This document shows, one piece after another, positions 26,783 to 35,334 of a DNA stretch of 64,000 nt (positions within the stretch are counted from its first letter, which is position 1; the number at the start of each line of letters is the position of its first letter). The notes under the pieces were generated by a model. It worked only from the letters and a program-made list of their open reading frames with translations, searched no databases and was not told where the DNA came from. The stretch lies in contig NZ_CBDEGB010000001.1 of NCBI RefSeq assembly GCF_965237655.1, forward strand, positions 930,001-994,000, read 5' to 3'. This stretch comes from Poriferisodalis sp965237655. Lineage in GTDB: Bacteria; Actinomycetota; Acidimicrobiia; Acidimicrobiales; Poriferisodalaceae. The position numbers were made by a program, and so were the translations under genes.

Positions 26783-27262
26783 ATGGCCACACTCGGCATC
26801 CGGCACGCAGTGCTGTGGGTGAGCGACCCCGAGGCGTCAGCCCGCTTCTACAACCAGGCGCTCGGTCTGGACGTGGTGAACCGCTATGGCACCGGCATCT
26901 ACATGGCGTCACCCCAATCGAACACCGACCACGACCTTGGACTCTTCGGCGCGGTCGGCGAGGGCGCTCCCCCTCGACATGTGGGCCTGTACCACCTGGC
27001 TTGGGAAGTCGCCACGCTCGCCGAACTGGCCGAGGCCAAGACCCGGCTGGCCGAGATGGATGCTCTCGTGGGCGAGAACAACCACGGCACCAGCCGCAGC
27101 CTGTACTGCCACGACCCTGACGGCATCGAATTCGAAGTGATGTGGGAGGTGCCGCTGGAGCTCTACGAGAAAGACGCTCCGCGCAACATCCCGCTTGATC
27201 TCGAAGCAGACATCGCCCGCTGGGGCGCCGACCGACTCAGCCGAGGGGCCACCGCCGCGTAG
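26783..27262 (+). CDS. glyoxalase/VOC superfamily protein, extradiol dioxygenase-like
   Basis: A 159-residue vicinal oxygen chelate protein with paired beta-alpha-beta-beta-beta units: IRHAVLWVSDPEASARFYNQ at the N-terminus and HLAWEV, SRSLYCHDPDGIEFEVMWEV at the C-terminus, giving candidate metal ligands His and Glu. The start is set by GGGAGG four bases before ATG 26783, not an ATG at 26771 that overlaps it. It may be a glyoxalase, isomerase or ring-cleavage enzyme. Confidence 0.85.
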   Translation: MATLGIRHAVLWVSDPEASARFYNQALGLDVVNRYGTGIYMASPQSNTDHDLGLFGAVGEGAPPRHVGLYHLAWEVATLAELAEAKTRLAEMDALVGENNHGTSRSLYCHDPDGIEFEVMWEVPLELYEKDAPRNIPLDLEADIARWGADRLSRGATAA

Positions 27263-27298
27263 CGACCGCCCCCGCCGGCAACCGCCCCAACTGCTCTG

Positions 27299-28474
27299 CT
27301 ACACGTCGATCTTGTAGAGCTCGGCAGCGTTGTCCTGCAGGATCCGCTTCTGGACGGCGGGATCGAGGCTGCCGATCGCGTCACGCACCCGCTCGACGCT
27401 GCGCGGGTAGAGGCAGGTGGGGTGCGGGATGTCGGTCTCGAACATGATCTGGGTGGCCCCGATGTGGTCGATGGCCGGCGCCAGCGTCTGGGACTCGAAC
27501 CAGAAACAGCCAAAGAACTGCCGCCGGAAATACTCCGAGGGCTTCATCGACAGGTGGGCCAGATGCTCGGGCGCTGTCTCGCCGCACTGGTAGTCGAGCG
27601 CGTCCAGCAGGAACGGGATCCAGCCGATGCCGCTCTCCACTGACACGAAGTTGAGGTTCGGGTAGCGCTCGGGGACGTCGCTGACCAGCAGGTTCACCAT
27701 CCAGCGCAGCTGGCTCAGGAAGATCGCCGCTCCTCCCAAGGAGATCTTCACGTCGCCCGACCAGGTGTCATACGGCACCGAGCCGGACCAATTGATGTCG
27801 CCTTCGGAGGCGCCGATGTGGAAGTTGACCGGCATTTCGAGCGCTTCGCAGATCTCCCAGAACGGTCGCCAGTCGGGCTGGGCGAAGTTCGGCATGCCCG
27901 AGTCGTGGGGGTTGGAGCACATCACGATGCCCTTGGCGCCGTTGCGATGCATGCGATCGACTTCTCCGACGCTGGCGTCGATGTCCCACCACGGCACCAG
28001 GGCCATGGGCAGGATGCGCCCGCCCGAGCGAGCCTGCAGGTCGCTCATCCAGTCGTTGTAGATCTCGACGCAGGCGATGCGCAGCGCCCGGTCCTCGACC
28101 TTGAGGAAGTTCTGGTTCCCGAACCCGCCGACGTTGGGGTACACGATGCCGTGGCTCACGCCCATGGCATCCATCAGCTCCAGGCGGGCGTCGCAGTCGT
28201 AAGACGCCGCGTGGACCATCTCGATGTCGTGCTTGAGGAACTTCAGCCCGAGCATCTTGTTGCCGTCGGGCAGGATCGCCGAGACCGCCGAGTCGCCGGC
28301 GATCGGGATGTCGCCATTGACGACCCACTTGCGCTTGCCGTTGTGCTCGCGGACCTGCGGGACAAGATCGCGGTACTTCGCCGGGGCGAGACTGGTCCAC
28401 AGGTCATGCGGCTCGGTCCAGTGCGTGTCCGAGTCGATGATCTTGATGCCAGGAAAGAACTCAGTGATCGGCAT
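27299..28474 (-). CDS. amidohydrolase 2 family protein (metal-dependent hydrolase/decarboxylase)
   Basis: A 391-residue TIM-barrel protein of the amidohydrolase_2 family. The N-terminal metal motif variant DSDTHWTEPHDLW, NFHIGASEGD in the middle strand and MFETDIPHPT near the C-terminus are the expected ligand positions. Relatives hydrolyse or decarboxylate aromatic and cyclic acids. ATG 28474 is preceded by GAGGGGG. It is convergent with the VOC gene and just upstream of the sterol-methyltransferase-like gene's 3' end on the same strand (105 bases apart). Confidence 0.9.
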   Translation of the reverse strand: MPITEFFPGIKIIDSDTHWTEPHDLWTSLAPAKYRDLVPQVREHNGKRKWVVNGDIPIAGDSAVSAILPDGNKMLGLKFLKHDIEMVHAASYDCDARLELMDAMGVSHGIVYPNVGGFGNQNFLKVEDRALRIACVEIYNDWMSDLQARSGGRILPMALVPWWDIDASVGEVDRMHRNGAKGIVMCSNPHDSGMPNFAQPDWRPFWEICEALEMPVNFHIGASEGDINWSGSVPYDTWSGDVKISLGGAAIFLSQLRWMVNLLVSDVPERYPNLNFVSVESGIGWIPFLLDALDYQCGETAPEHLAHLSMKPSEYFRRQFFGCFWFESQTLAPAIDHIGATQIMFETDIPHPTCLYPRSVERVRDAIGSLDPAVQKRILQDNAAELYKIDV

Positions 28475-28579
28475 GGTGGCAACCCCCTCGGCGCCGCATC
28501 GGCGCCCCAGCCGAAATTATCAGGCGCCCCTGCAACCGATCCGAGGCTGCACACCCGAGGCGGGCAATATGGCGGAGCG

Positions 28580-29605
28580 CTAGACCGGCTTGCGCCCAAG
28601 CACGAAGTACATCGGAGTGAAGATCCCGAGCCGACCGGCCTCCGCGAGGGCCGCCGCACCGATGTTCAGAACTCTCGACATACCCGGTGTTCCCGGCGGC
28701 ACGACGCGAAGCGCCTCGAGCACGCGCAGGGACTGGTGTGTCACTGCCCGTCCCACACGTGAGCTTCGAAGGCTCGTCAGCGACACACCGGAGCCGACCA
28801 GGGGTTCATACCAAGGGATTGCAGGCCCGGCCTGATCCGCGAGGTCGCGGGTCTCCAGCAGCCCAAAGCCAGCCTTGCCCATCGCGACGTCTGCGTCGTG
28901 CGTCGTGATGAGGTCCTGTATTGCCGTGCCCAACTCGATGTCGTTCTTGACCTGTACCTGGTGCGAATTGAGTGAGTCGAATTGGTCGGTCACGCACCAC
29001 TCGTACGACGCAAAGCAGCCGCCGGTTTTGAGCAGGCGGAACGCCTCACCGAACACGTCGGCCCGATCTGGCGCATGGCATGTCGCTTCAATCGCATACA
29101 CCGCGTCGAAGGAGCCTTCCGGTTCACCAGTTCTAGTGAAATCAGTCTCGAGATACTCCGCCAGGTGACTCAGTCCGGCTTCATCGGTGAGTTTCGGTGC
29201 TCGTTCGAGTTGGTAGGCGCTGATGTTGACGCCCACGATCTGCGATCCCGAGAATCGGGCGATCTCGCGCAACGGAGCGCCGACACCGCACCCCAGGTCT
29301 GCTACACGCATGCCAGGCCGCAAGCCGAGCGCGAGCGCAATGAAGTGCTGGTGACGAGCCAGTGAGGCATGAAAACTCTCGCCTGGGACCCGTGGCGCGA
29401 AGTGGAACGATTCACCCCAGCCGTACTCATAGAGGTCGGTGACGAGGTTGTAATTGTTCTCAATGAATTCTCGGTAATTCGCCGCACGCGGATCTTGGCC
29501 GTGGCGGCTCCCAAAGTCATAGCTGCGTTCGTGTGAATTGACGCTTGAAGCCACAGAAGTGCGGTCGATTGAACCCTTGAGCAGGTCGGTGAGCTTGGGC
29601 GACAT
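28580..29605 (-). CDS. sterol C-24 methyltransferase-like (ERG6/SMT) SAM-dependent methyltransferase
   Basis: A 341-residue class I methyltransferase with all four signature regions of eukaryotic sterol C-24 methyltransferases: sterol-binding YEYGWGESFHF (residues 59-69), SAM motif VADLGCGVGAPLREIARF (101-118), YAIEATCHAPD (170-180) and SYEWCVTDQFD (200-210). A flanking ASLARHQHF further matches ERG6. Such enzymes transfer methyl groups to the C-24 double bond of sterols. Bacterial homologues have been reported from uncultured bacteria, including sponge-associated ones. The protein lacks membrane segments, as do its homologues. No sterol synthesis gene (squalene epoxidase, oxidosqualene cyclase) is in this window, so it may act on host or dietary sterols. 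Role inferred; family assignment strong. Confidence 0.88.
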   Translation of the reverse strand: MSPKLTDLLKGSIDRTSVASSVNSHERSYDFGSRHGQDPRAANYREFIENNYNLVTDLYEYGWGESFHFAPRVPGESFHASLARHQHFIALALGLRPGMRVADLGCGVGAPLREIARFSGSQIVGVNISAYQLERAPKLTDEAGLSHLAEYLETDFTRTGEPEGSFDAVYAIEATCHAPDRADVFGEAFRLLKTGGCFASYEWCVTDQFDSLNSHQVQVKNDIELGTAIQDLITTHDADVAMGKAGFGLLETRDLADQAGPAIPWYEPLVGSGVSLTSLRSSRVGRAVTHQSLRVLEALRVVPPGTPGMSRVLNIGAAALAEAGRLGIFTPMYFVLGRKPV

Positions 29606-29814
29606 GACGCGGGACCTGCTTCAGTTCGAGCATGACCGAGATCCCAGCATGGCATGTGGTCCATGCAGCCGCCGAATCTAGTCGCGCTCCGCATGACGAT
29701 CGGAAACGCACGCGCCAGACCGCATCTGGACCCACCTCCAAGCCCCCAACTTGACATAGGAGCTCAACTAGCCTCGCCGCGAGGCGAGCTCCCCGACGCC
29801 CGAGGAGGCGAACG

Positions 29815-30588
29815 ATGCTGCGACTCACGTTCTTGCTGCGGCGCAAGGAAGGCATGACCCGGGCCGAGATGCAGGACTACTGGCTCAACGTGCACGGCCC
29901 GCTGGTGAGCGCTCACGCGGCGCAGGCGAAGATGCTGCGCTACGTGCAGGTGCACACCACAGACGACGACCACAGCCGCCTGCCGGGCCGGCGGGGCGAA
30001 ATGGAAGAGCCCTACGACGGTGTGGCTGAGGTGTGGTGGGAGTCGCGTGAGTCGATGCTCGAGGCCATGCAGACCGACGCCGGTCGCGAGTTCGACCGGC
30101 TGTTGCGCGAAGACGAACTCAACTTCGCGGACATCAAGCGCTCGTCGGCCTACTACTGCTACGAGTACCCGCAGGTGAATCCGACGCCGGAGAACATCGT
30201 TGCCACCGACCGCTCCAGCCTCGTCAAGCTCTACTTCGCCTTCCGTCACCTGCCAGCGCTCAGCATCGATGAAGCGCAGTGGTACTGGCGCACCCACCAC
30301 GGGCCGGTTATCCGGCGTCAAGCGCAATCATCCGGCATCCTGCGCTACCAGCAGGTACACGCCGACGAACACTCCTTCACCGCAGCCATCAACCGTTCAC
30401 GGGACTCAACTGTCGAGCCCTACACCGGTCACGCCGAGGTCTGGATGGACCGCAGTGCGATGGGCAACGCCATCCCCGAGAACCGGGCCGCGTCCCGGCG
30501 GGCCTACGAGGACGAGGCCAACTTCATCGACTTCTCCCGTTCGGTGATGTTCCTGGCCAAAGAGCACGTGATGGTCGACCACCGCTAG
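29815..30588 (+). CDS. tandem EthD-domain protein
   Basis: A 257-residue protein made of two EthD/dimeric alpha-beta barrel repeats: MLRLTFLLRRKEGMTRAEMQ with YWLNVHGPLV in the first half, and LVKLYFAFRHLPALSIDEAQ with YWRTHHGPVI in the second. EthD folds occur in polyketide cyclases and small-molecule degradation accessory proteins. GAGGAGG sits seven bases before ATG 29815. It is divergent from the methyltransferase gene (209 bases between, no clear element seen). Confidence 0.88.
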   Translation: MLRLTFLLRRKEGMTRAEMQDYWLNVHGPLVSAHAAQAKMLRYVQVHTTDDDHSRLPGRRGEMEEPYDGVAEVWWESRESMLEAMQTDAGREFDRLLREDELNFADIKRSSAYYCYEYPQVNPTPENIVATDRSSLVKLYFAFRHLPALSIDEAQWYWRTHHGPVIRRQAQSSGILRYQQVHADEHSFTAAINRSRDSTVEPYTGHAEVWMDRSAMGNAIPENRAASRRAYEDEANFIDFSRSVMFLAKEHVMVDHR

Positions 30589-30621
30589 CCAACGCGCGAG
30601 CCGATGGCGCTTGCGAGAGCG

Positions 30622-32256
30622 TCAGGTGTGTTCTTGACGGCGCACCACCAGGAACCACGTGAGGGCGAAGGACAAGACCACCAGGATCACGCCCATCAGG
30701 CCAGCTTCGGCGATGAAGGCGTCCTCGAACAAGCCGAAGATCCGGGTGGTCAGCGTCGAGAAGCCCAGCGGAGAGACCAGCAGACTGATCGGCAGCTCCT
30801 TCATCACCGACAACAGCACCAGGCCAGCACCCGCCCCCAATGCGGGTCCCATGACCGGCAGGTCGACGGAGAAGAAGCGGCGCACCGGTCCGGCGCCGAG
30901 CAGCCGGGCCGAGTCGTGCAGGCGATCGGGCACGCTGCGCACTGCGACCACGCTCACGCCCATCGCCAGCGACCCGAAGCGAACGATGTACGCGAAGATC
31001 AGCAGCACCGTCGAGTCGCCGAGCAGTTCCAGCACCAGGTCGGTCCGCAGTGTCCAGAAGCGCATCGACAGGGCGATGAGCAGGCCGGGCAGCGCGAACG
31101 TGCTGATGACGACTGCGTGAGCGAGCGATCCGGTCCGTGAGCGATGTCGCCCTACCAGCATCGCGATGGGCAAGACCGCGGCAACTGACACCACTGCGGC
31201 CACGACACTCACCCAGACCGTGTTGAAGGTGGCGTCAGCGATGCTCGCGTAGTCGACAGCGAGTGCCCGGTCGCCGGTGATCGAGCGCAGCACGCCCCGC
31301 TGGGCCCAGTCCACCAAGGCGATGAAGGGTGCGCCCACGCTGGCGAAGACGGTGATTGCCACCGCTGCCAGGGCGACGGGCCGCCAGCGCCCCAAGTGAT
31401 AGTCGAGGGGTCGTTGCGAGCCCGAGCGTGTTCCGTCGGGCAGGCGGCGGGAGAACCAACGCTCAGCCAGTACCACCGCCGCGGCGAGCACGAGCAGCAT
31501 GAGGCTGAGCGCCAGCGCCACCGGCGGATTTGCCAGATAGTTGGTGGCGATGGCGCGGGTCAGCGTGTCGTAGCGCATCAGCTGCACCGCACCGAAGTCA
31601 CTCAGCGTGTACAGGAACACCAGCAGCGTCCCCGCGCCGATTGCCGTGCCGGCATGGGGAAGGCAGATGCGTCGGAACACGGCGAATGCGCTGTCCCCGA
31701 GCAGTCTGGCGCTCTCCTCGAGGCTGCCGGGAAGCTGCCGCAGCCGTGCCGCGACCGGCAGGTACACGTAGGGGTAAGTCATCAGCAGCAACACCAGCCA
31801 GGCCCCGAAGAACCCTCGCAACTCGGGCACCGAAGCGATGCCAATGCGTGCGAGCACGTCGTTCGCGAGGCCGCCGGGATTCAGCGTGCGGATGAACGCG
31901 GCGGCGCCCACGAAGGTCGGGTAGACGAGCGGCAGCGGCAGCAGCACGCGCCACAACCGGCGCAGCGGGAGATCGGTGCGCATGGCAAGCCACGCCAGGC
32001 CCGTGCCGAGCACCAGCGCGCTCGCAGACACGGAGATGGCGAGCCGGAGCGTGCGCCACATCGGGCCCAGGGTGCGTGGACTCCACAGCAGACCCTCGGG
32101 ACCCGTGCCGTCACGCAGCGCCCGGAACACCAGGTACACGCCGGGGAAGGCGAACAAGAACGCCAGCACCACGCCGGCGACGCGCAGCGCCGGCGGTGCG
32201 CTGCTGCGCCCCCGCCGGGCTGCTGGGATCATTTCGCCGCTCGGGCCGGTCGTCAC
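30622..32256 (-). CDS. iron(III)-type ABC transporter permease (fused two-domain)
   Basis: A 544-residue integral membrane protein with about twelve helices in two homologous halves, each with the EAA-like loop (SLEESARLLGDSAFAVFRRI in the first, DRLHDSARLLGAGPVRRFFS in the second). This layout is typical of FbpB/AfuB/ThiP-type permeases. It overlaps its binding-protein gene by four bases. No ATPase is adjacent, so the energising subunit is encoded elsewhere or shared. Confidence 0.88.
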   Translation of the reverse strand: MTTGPSGEMIPAARRGRSSAPPALRVAGVVLAFLFAFPGVYLVFRALRDGTGPEGLLWSPRTLGPMWRTLRLAISVSASALVLGTGLAWLAMRTDLPLRRLWRVLLPLPLVYPTFVGAAAFIRTLNPGGLANDVLARIGIASVPELRGFFGAWLVLLLMTYPYVYLPVAARLRQLPGSLEESARLLGDSAFAVFRRICLPHAGTAIGAGTLLVFLYTLSDFGAVQLMRYDTLTRAIATNYLANPPVALALSLMLLVLAAAVVLAERWFSRRLPDGTRSGSQRPLDYHLGRWRPVALAAVAITVFASVGAPFIALVDWAQRGVLRSITGDRALAVDYASIADATFNTVWVSVVAAVVSVAAVLPIAMLVGRHRSRTGSLAHAVVISTFALPGLLIALSMRFWTLRTDLVLELLGDSTVLLIFAYIVRFGSLAMGVSVVAVRSVPDRLHDSARLLGAGPVRRFFSVDLPVMGPALGAGAGLVLLSVMKELPISLLVSPLGFSTLTTRIFGLFEDAFIAEAGLMGVILVVLSFALTWFLVVRRQEHT

Positions 32257-33371
32257 CCGTTCAGGATGCCGCTCGCCTCGATGATCTCCGTCGAGCGGGC
32301 GAAACCCTCGCCGAGCGAGTCGAAGTTGATGCTCCCGACCTCGGGACCACCCAACGCCGGCAGGACGTCGGCGGGAGCGACCCCCGCCGCAAGCGGGTAC
32401 TCGAGCGTCTCGCTGCTGAAGTAGCGCTGCGAGGGCCCGCTCAACAGGTAGGCGATGAACTCGTGTGCGGCTTCGACGTTGTCGCTGGCGGCGGTCACGG
32501 TGGCAGCGGTGATGATCAGCAGCGAGCCGATGTCGTCGTCGGTGAAGTCCCAGTTCGCAGCCCTGTGGTCCTCACCGGACGCTTCGGCCACTTGGTACTG
32601 GTAGTAGTGGTTGACGAGGCCCATGTCGATTTCGCCTCGGCCGGTGGCCTCCACGATGGACCGGTTGTTCGGGTAGTAGCGGGCGTCATTGGCGACCATG
32701 TCGTCGAGCCACTGCATGGCCACCTCAGTGCCGTGCTGGTTGCGGAACACGGTGAACCAGTCCACGAACGAACCGTTGGTGGCGGGGATCGCCACCCGGC
32801 CTCGGTAGCGCTCATCGGTGAGGTCGAAGACAGAATCGGGCAGCTCGTCGTCGGGCACCTCGTCGACGTTGTAGACGAGCACTCGCTTGCGGCCGGTGAA
32901 TCCCACCCACGTTCCCTCGTCTGAACTGTTCTCATCGCTGACGAGGCTGAGGACGTCATGTTCGATGGCGGTGAGCAGACCCTTGCCTTCGAGAAATCCG
33001 ACCGGACCAGGTGAGCGCGACAGGAACACGTCGGCGGCGGTGCGGTCGCCTTCCTCGGCGAGCAGCAGTGCCAAGTCGGTCGAAGCGCCCCAGCGAACGG
33101 CCACCTCGATGCCGCTCTCGCACTCGAAGGCGTCGAGCACTGGCCCGATGAGGTTCTCGGTGCGGCCCGAGTACACGGTGAGCTGCCGGCCGTTTGCGTC
33201 TTGGCATTCACCGTCGTATATCGCAGCAGCCGGGCCCTCGAGCGTGCGCGCCGACCCGCAGGCAGTTGCAATGGTCGCGATCGCAACGGCCATCGCGGCC
33301 CAGCGAAGATGCCACCGAGTTGAGCGGCACGGTGACGACGGGCGGGATACAGAACGAGACGTCGTGGACAT
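32253..33371 (-). CDS. ferric-iron-type ABC transporter substrate-binding lipoprotein
   Basis: A 372-residue extracellular binding protein. A long basic N-region and hydrophobic core lead to a lipobox (ATIATACGS). Its LTVYSGRTENLIGPVLDAFE start, AADVFLSRSPGPVGFLEGKG and double-tyrosine NHYYQYQVAE motif match FbpA/FutA-like iron-binding proteins; the tyrosines are the expected Fe(III) ligands. It is the first gene of the two-gene iron operon. Confidence 0.88.
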   Translation of the reverse strand: MSTTSRSVSRPSSPCRSTRWHLRWAAMAVAIATIATACGSARTLEGPAAAIYDGECQDANGRQLTVYSGRTENLIGPVLDAFECESGIEVAVRWGASTDLALLLAEEGDRTAADVFLSRSPGPVGFLEGKGLLTAIEHDVLSLVSDENSSDEGTWVGFTGRKRVLVYNVDEVPDDELPDSVFDLTDERYRGRVAIPATNGSFVDWFTVFRNQHGTEVAMQWLDDMVANDARYYPNNRSIVEATGRGEIDMGLVNHYYQYQVAEASGEDHRAANWDFTDDDIGSLLIITAATVTAASDNVEAAHEFIAYLLSGPSQRYFSSETLEYPLAAGVAPADVLPALGGPEVGSINFDSLGEGFARSTEIIEASGILNG

Positions 33372-33379
33372 GGCGTCGC

Positions 33380-33419
33380 ACCTTAGCCACTGTTTCCGTT
33401 CGATGTCAAGGATACCTAA
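33380..33419 (-). promoter_or_regulatory. possible promoter of the iron transporter operon
   Basis: Reading on the minus strand, TTGACA (33404-33409) is a perfect -35 box, with a weak TAAGGT (33380-33385) 18 bases on. Its distance to the ATG at 33371 would give a nearly leaderless transcript. Just upstream TTAGGTAT resembles one half of a DtxR/IdeR iron box; the other half is not convincing. Confidence 0.3.
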
Positions 33420-33472
33420 CGAAATGTGTCGAGTCCGCTAACCGGATGGAATCTGACTCGCGCGCGAATGAC

Positions 33473-34468
33473 TCACGAGAACTGCAGCGGCTCCTCCGCG
33501 CTCCAGCCGACTGGCTGCTCGTCGAGGTTCAGTGACAGCTGGTGCCAAACCAGCTCCACACCAGCTGGGCCGGCATCTTCAGCATCGCCGGTGCCTCCAA
33601 CGGAGTTCACCATCAACTCGAACATTCCGCCGTCGGTCTCGTTGATCGGCCGGGCCAGAAGCGCCATGAACGCCTCGGCCATCTCGCACGGTTCCAGCAT
33701 CCGGGGCTGCCAGCGCCCATAGACCCGCTCGTTGCCGGCGTACTCGTTGGTCATTCCGGTGCGCACGAATGGCAGCAGCAGCGTGAAGCAGCTCACCAGG
33801 TCGGCGCTGCGTCCCAGATTCACCTTCAGCACTCTCGGCAGCTGCAGCACCGCCCAGTTGCTGAGCGCGTAGCCGGGCACCGCCGGTCCCGGGTCGATCG
33901 CCTGGCGGGAGGACACGTAGACGATCTGGGCCGGCTCGCCGGCGTAGACCGCCTCACCCGCCCACAAGTGCGTCGAGGCCAAGAAGCCGTCGACCTTGGT
34001 GTCGAGCACCAGCCGCGACTGTTCGAGGTTGTCGATGAAGTGCTGGCGCACGCGGGCTCGCCGCAGCGACGAGGATTCGCCCTCCACCTGCCGCAGCGTG
34101 CGACCCAGGTTGTAGCCCGACTCGGTGAGGCCCGAATTGCAGATGATCAAGTTCGGCGGCAGTCCGCCCATCTGGTCGATGACGTAGCTGCGGATCGCCC
34201 AGAGGTCACGCAGGTTCGTGACATCGGCCTGCACGGGAAAGGCGTGCACACCCTCGTCGCGCAGCTGGGCGATGAGGTCGAAGCCGTCTTCGTAGCTGCG
34301 ATGGAAGTGCACGCCGACCGACTCGGCGCCGTTGAGCCCGGTGCTGAGCGCGAATGCCTGGCCGATGCCGCCGTCCTTGCCGGCACCGGTGATCAGCACA
34401 CGTTTGCCCGTTGCCGCGGTTCGGAACTCATCGAACCGGAATGAGTCAGTCGGTGCCGTGTAGGCCAT
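33473..34468 (-). CDS. SDR-like oxidoreductase lacking the usual catalytic lysine
   Basis: A 331-residue Rossmann-fold protein. The cofactor loop is the extended form LITGAGKDGGIGQAFALSTG seen in FabI-like and fungal ketoreductase-like SDRs. Ser is present in IVYVSSRQA and Tyr in VPGYALSNWA, but the lysine expected four residues after Tyr is Asn. The C-terminus ends in a Trp-rich tail not shared with standard SDRs. It is followed on the same strand by a crotonase start 64 bases upstream, so the two may be co-expressed. Activity is uncertain. Confidence 0.75.
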   Translation of the reverse strand: MAYTAPTDSFRFDEFRTAATGKRVLITGAGKDGGIGQAFALSTGLNGAESVGVHFHRSYEDGFDLIAQLRDEGVHAFPVQADVTNLRDLWAIRSYVIDQMGGLPPNLIICNSGLTESGYNLGRTLRQVEGESSSLRRARVRQHFIDNLEQSRLVLDTKVDGFLASTHLWAGEAVYAGEPAQIVYVSSRQAIDPGPAVPGYALSNWAVLQLPRVLKVNLGRSADLVSCFTLLLPFVRTGMTNEYAGNERVYGRWQPRMLEPCEMAEAFMALLARPINETDGGMFELMVNSVGGTGDAEDAGPAGVELVWHQLSLNLDEQPVGWSAEEPLQFS

Positions 34469-34531
34469 GAGAGTGCTCCTGTGAGGCTCCGGGCTGAGGG
34501 CTGATCCGAGCGGATCAGTGGTGAGTCTGCC

Positions 34532-35290
34532 TCAGCGACCGGTCCACACAGGATCGCGCTTCTCAACGAAGGCCTTTGGCCCCTCGAGGAAATCCTCGGT
34601 GCCCAGGATGCTGCGGAAGTGATTCTTGGTGATTTCCCAGCCGTCATCCTCCGTGCGCGCATGGCTCTCGAGCACCACGGCGCGGCTCTCTCGCACCGCC
34701 TTCGGAGCATTTGCGATGATGCGCCCAGCCAGTGCGATGGCGGCTGGGACAACCTCACCCTCGTCGGCCATCTCGTTGACGAGCCCGAGCTGGAAGGCCC
34801 GTTCGGCCGAGATCGGGTCGCCCGTCATCGCCAGCTCCAGCGCCACATTGCGTCCCACCACCTGCGGCAGCCGGAACAGCCCGCCGGCAGCGGCCACCAG
34901 CGATCGCTTCACCTCGGGAATGCCGAAACGGGCTCGGGGCGACGCGACCACCAAATCGCACGACAGCACGATCTCCAAGCCCCCGGCCAGGGCTGCCCCG
35001 TCCACCGCTGCGATGAGCGGTTTGGTACGGGGATAGCGAGCGAGCCCGGCAAAGCCGCCCTTGGAGGTCTCGATGGGCTTCTTGGCGGCCACCGACTTCA
35101 GGTCGGCGCCGGCGCTGAACACGGTGCCTGTTCCGGCCAGGATCCCAACCCACACGTCGGGATCGGCCTCGAAGGCGTCGAGATGGGCTTCCATGGCGGA
35201 GGACACCTCGTGGCTGATTGCGTTGCGGGCTTCGGGCCGATTCAGCGTGAAGATCGCTATCCGGCCTTGTGTTTCGTATTCAACGACCAT
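34532..35290 (-). CDS. enoyl-CoA hydratase/isomerase family protein
   Basis: A 252-residue crotonase. The oxyanion-hole motif VFSAGADLKSVAAKKP, the second hole AVDGAALAGGLEIVLSCDLV, and FGIPEVKRSLVAAAGGLFRL carrying the conserved Glu are present. It probably hydrates a trans-2-enoyl-CoA in beta-oxidation or a side-chain degradation pathway. The gene begins 44 bases from the end of glpD on the same strand, and may be in one transcript with it. Confidence 0.92.
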   Translation of the reverse strand: MVVEYETQGRIAIFTLNRPEARNAISHEVSSAMEAHLDAFEADPDVWVGILAGTGTVFSAGADLKSVAAKKPIETSKGGFAGLARYPRTKPLIAAVDGAALAGGLEIVLSCDLVVASPRARFGIPEVKRSLVAAAGGLFRLPQVVGRNVALELAMTGDPISAERAFQLGLVNEMADEGEVVPAAIALAGRIIANAPKAVRESRAVVLESHARTEDDGWEITKNHFRSILGTEDFLEGPKAFVEKRDPVWTGR

Positions 35291-35334
35291 CGCGCCAATC
35301 TAAGAGGCCGGACGGCTCGTTGCCGTCCCGGTGC

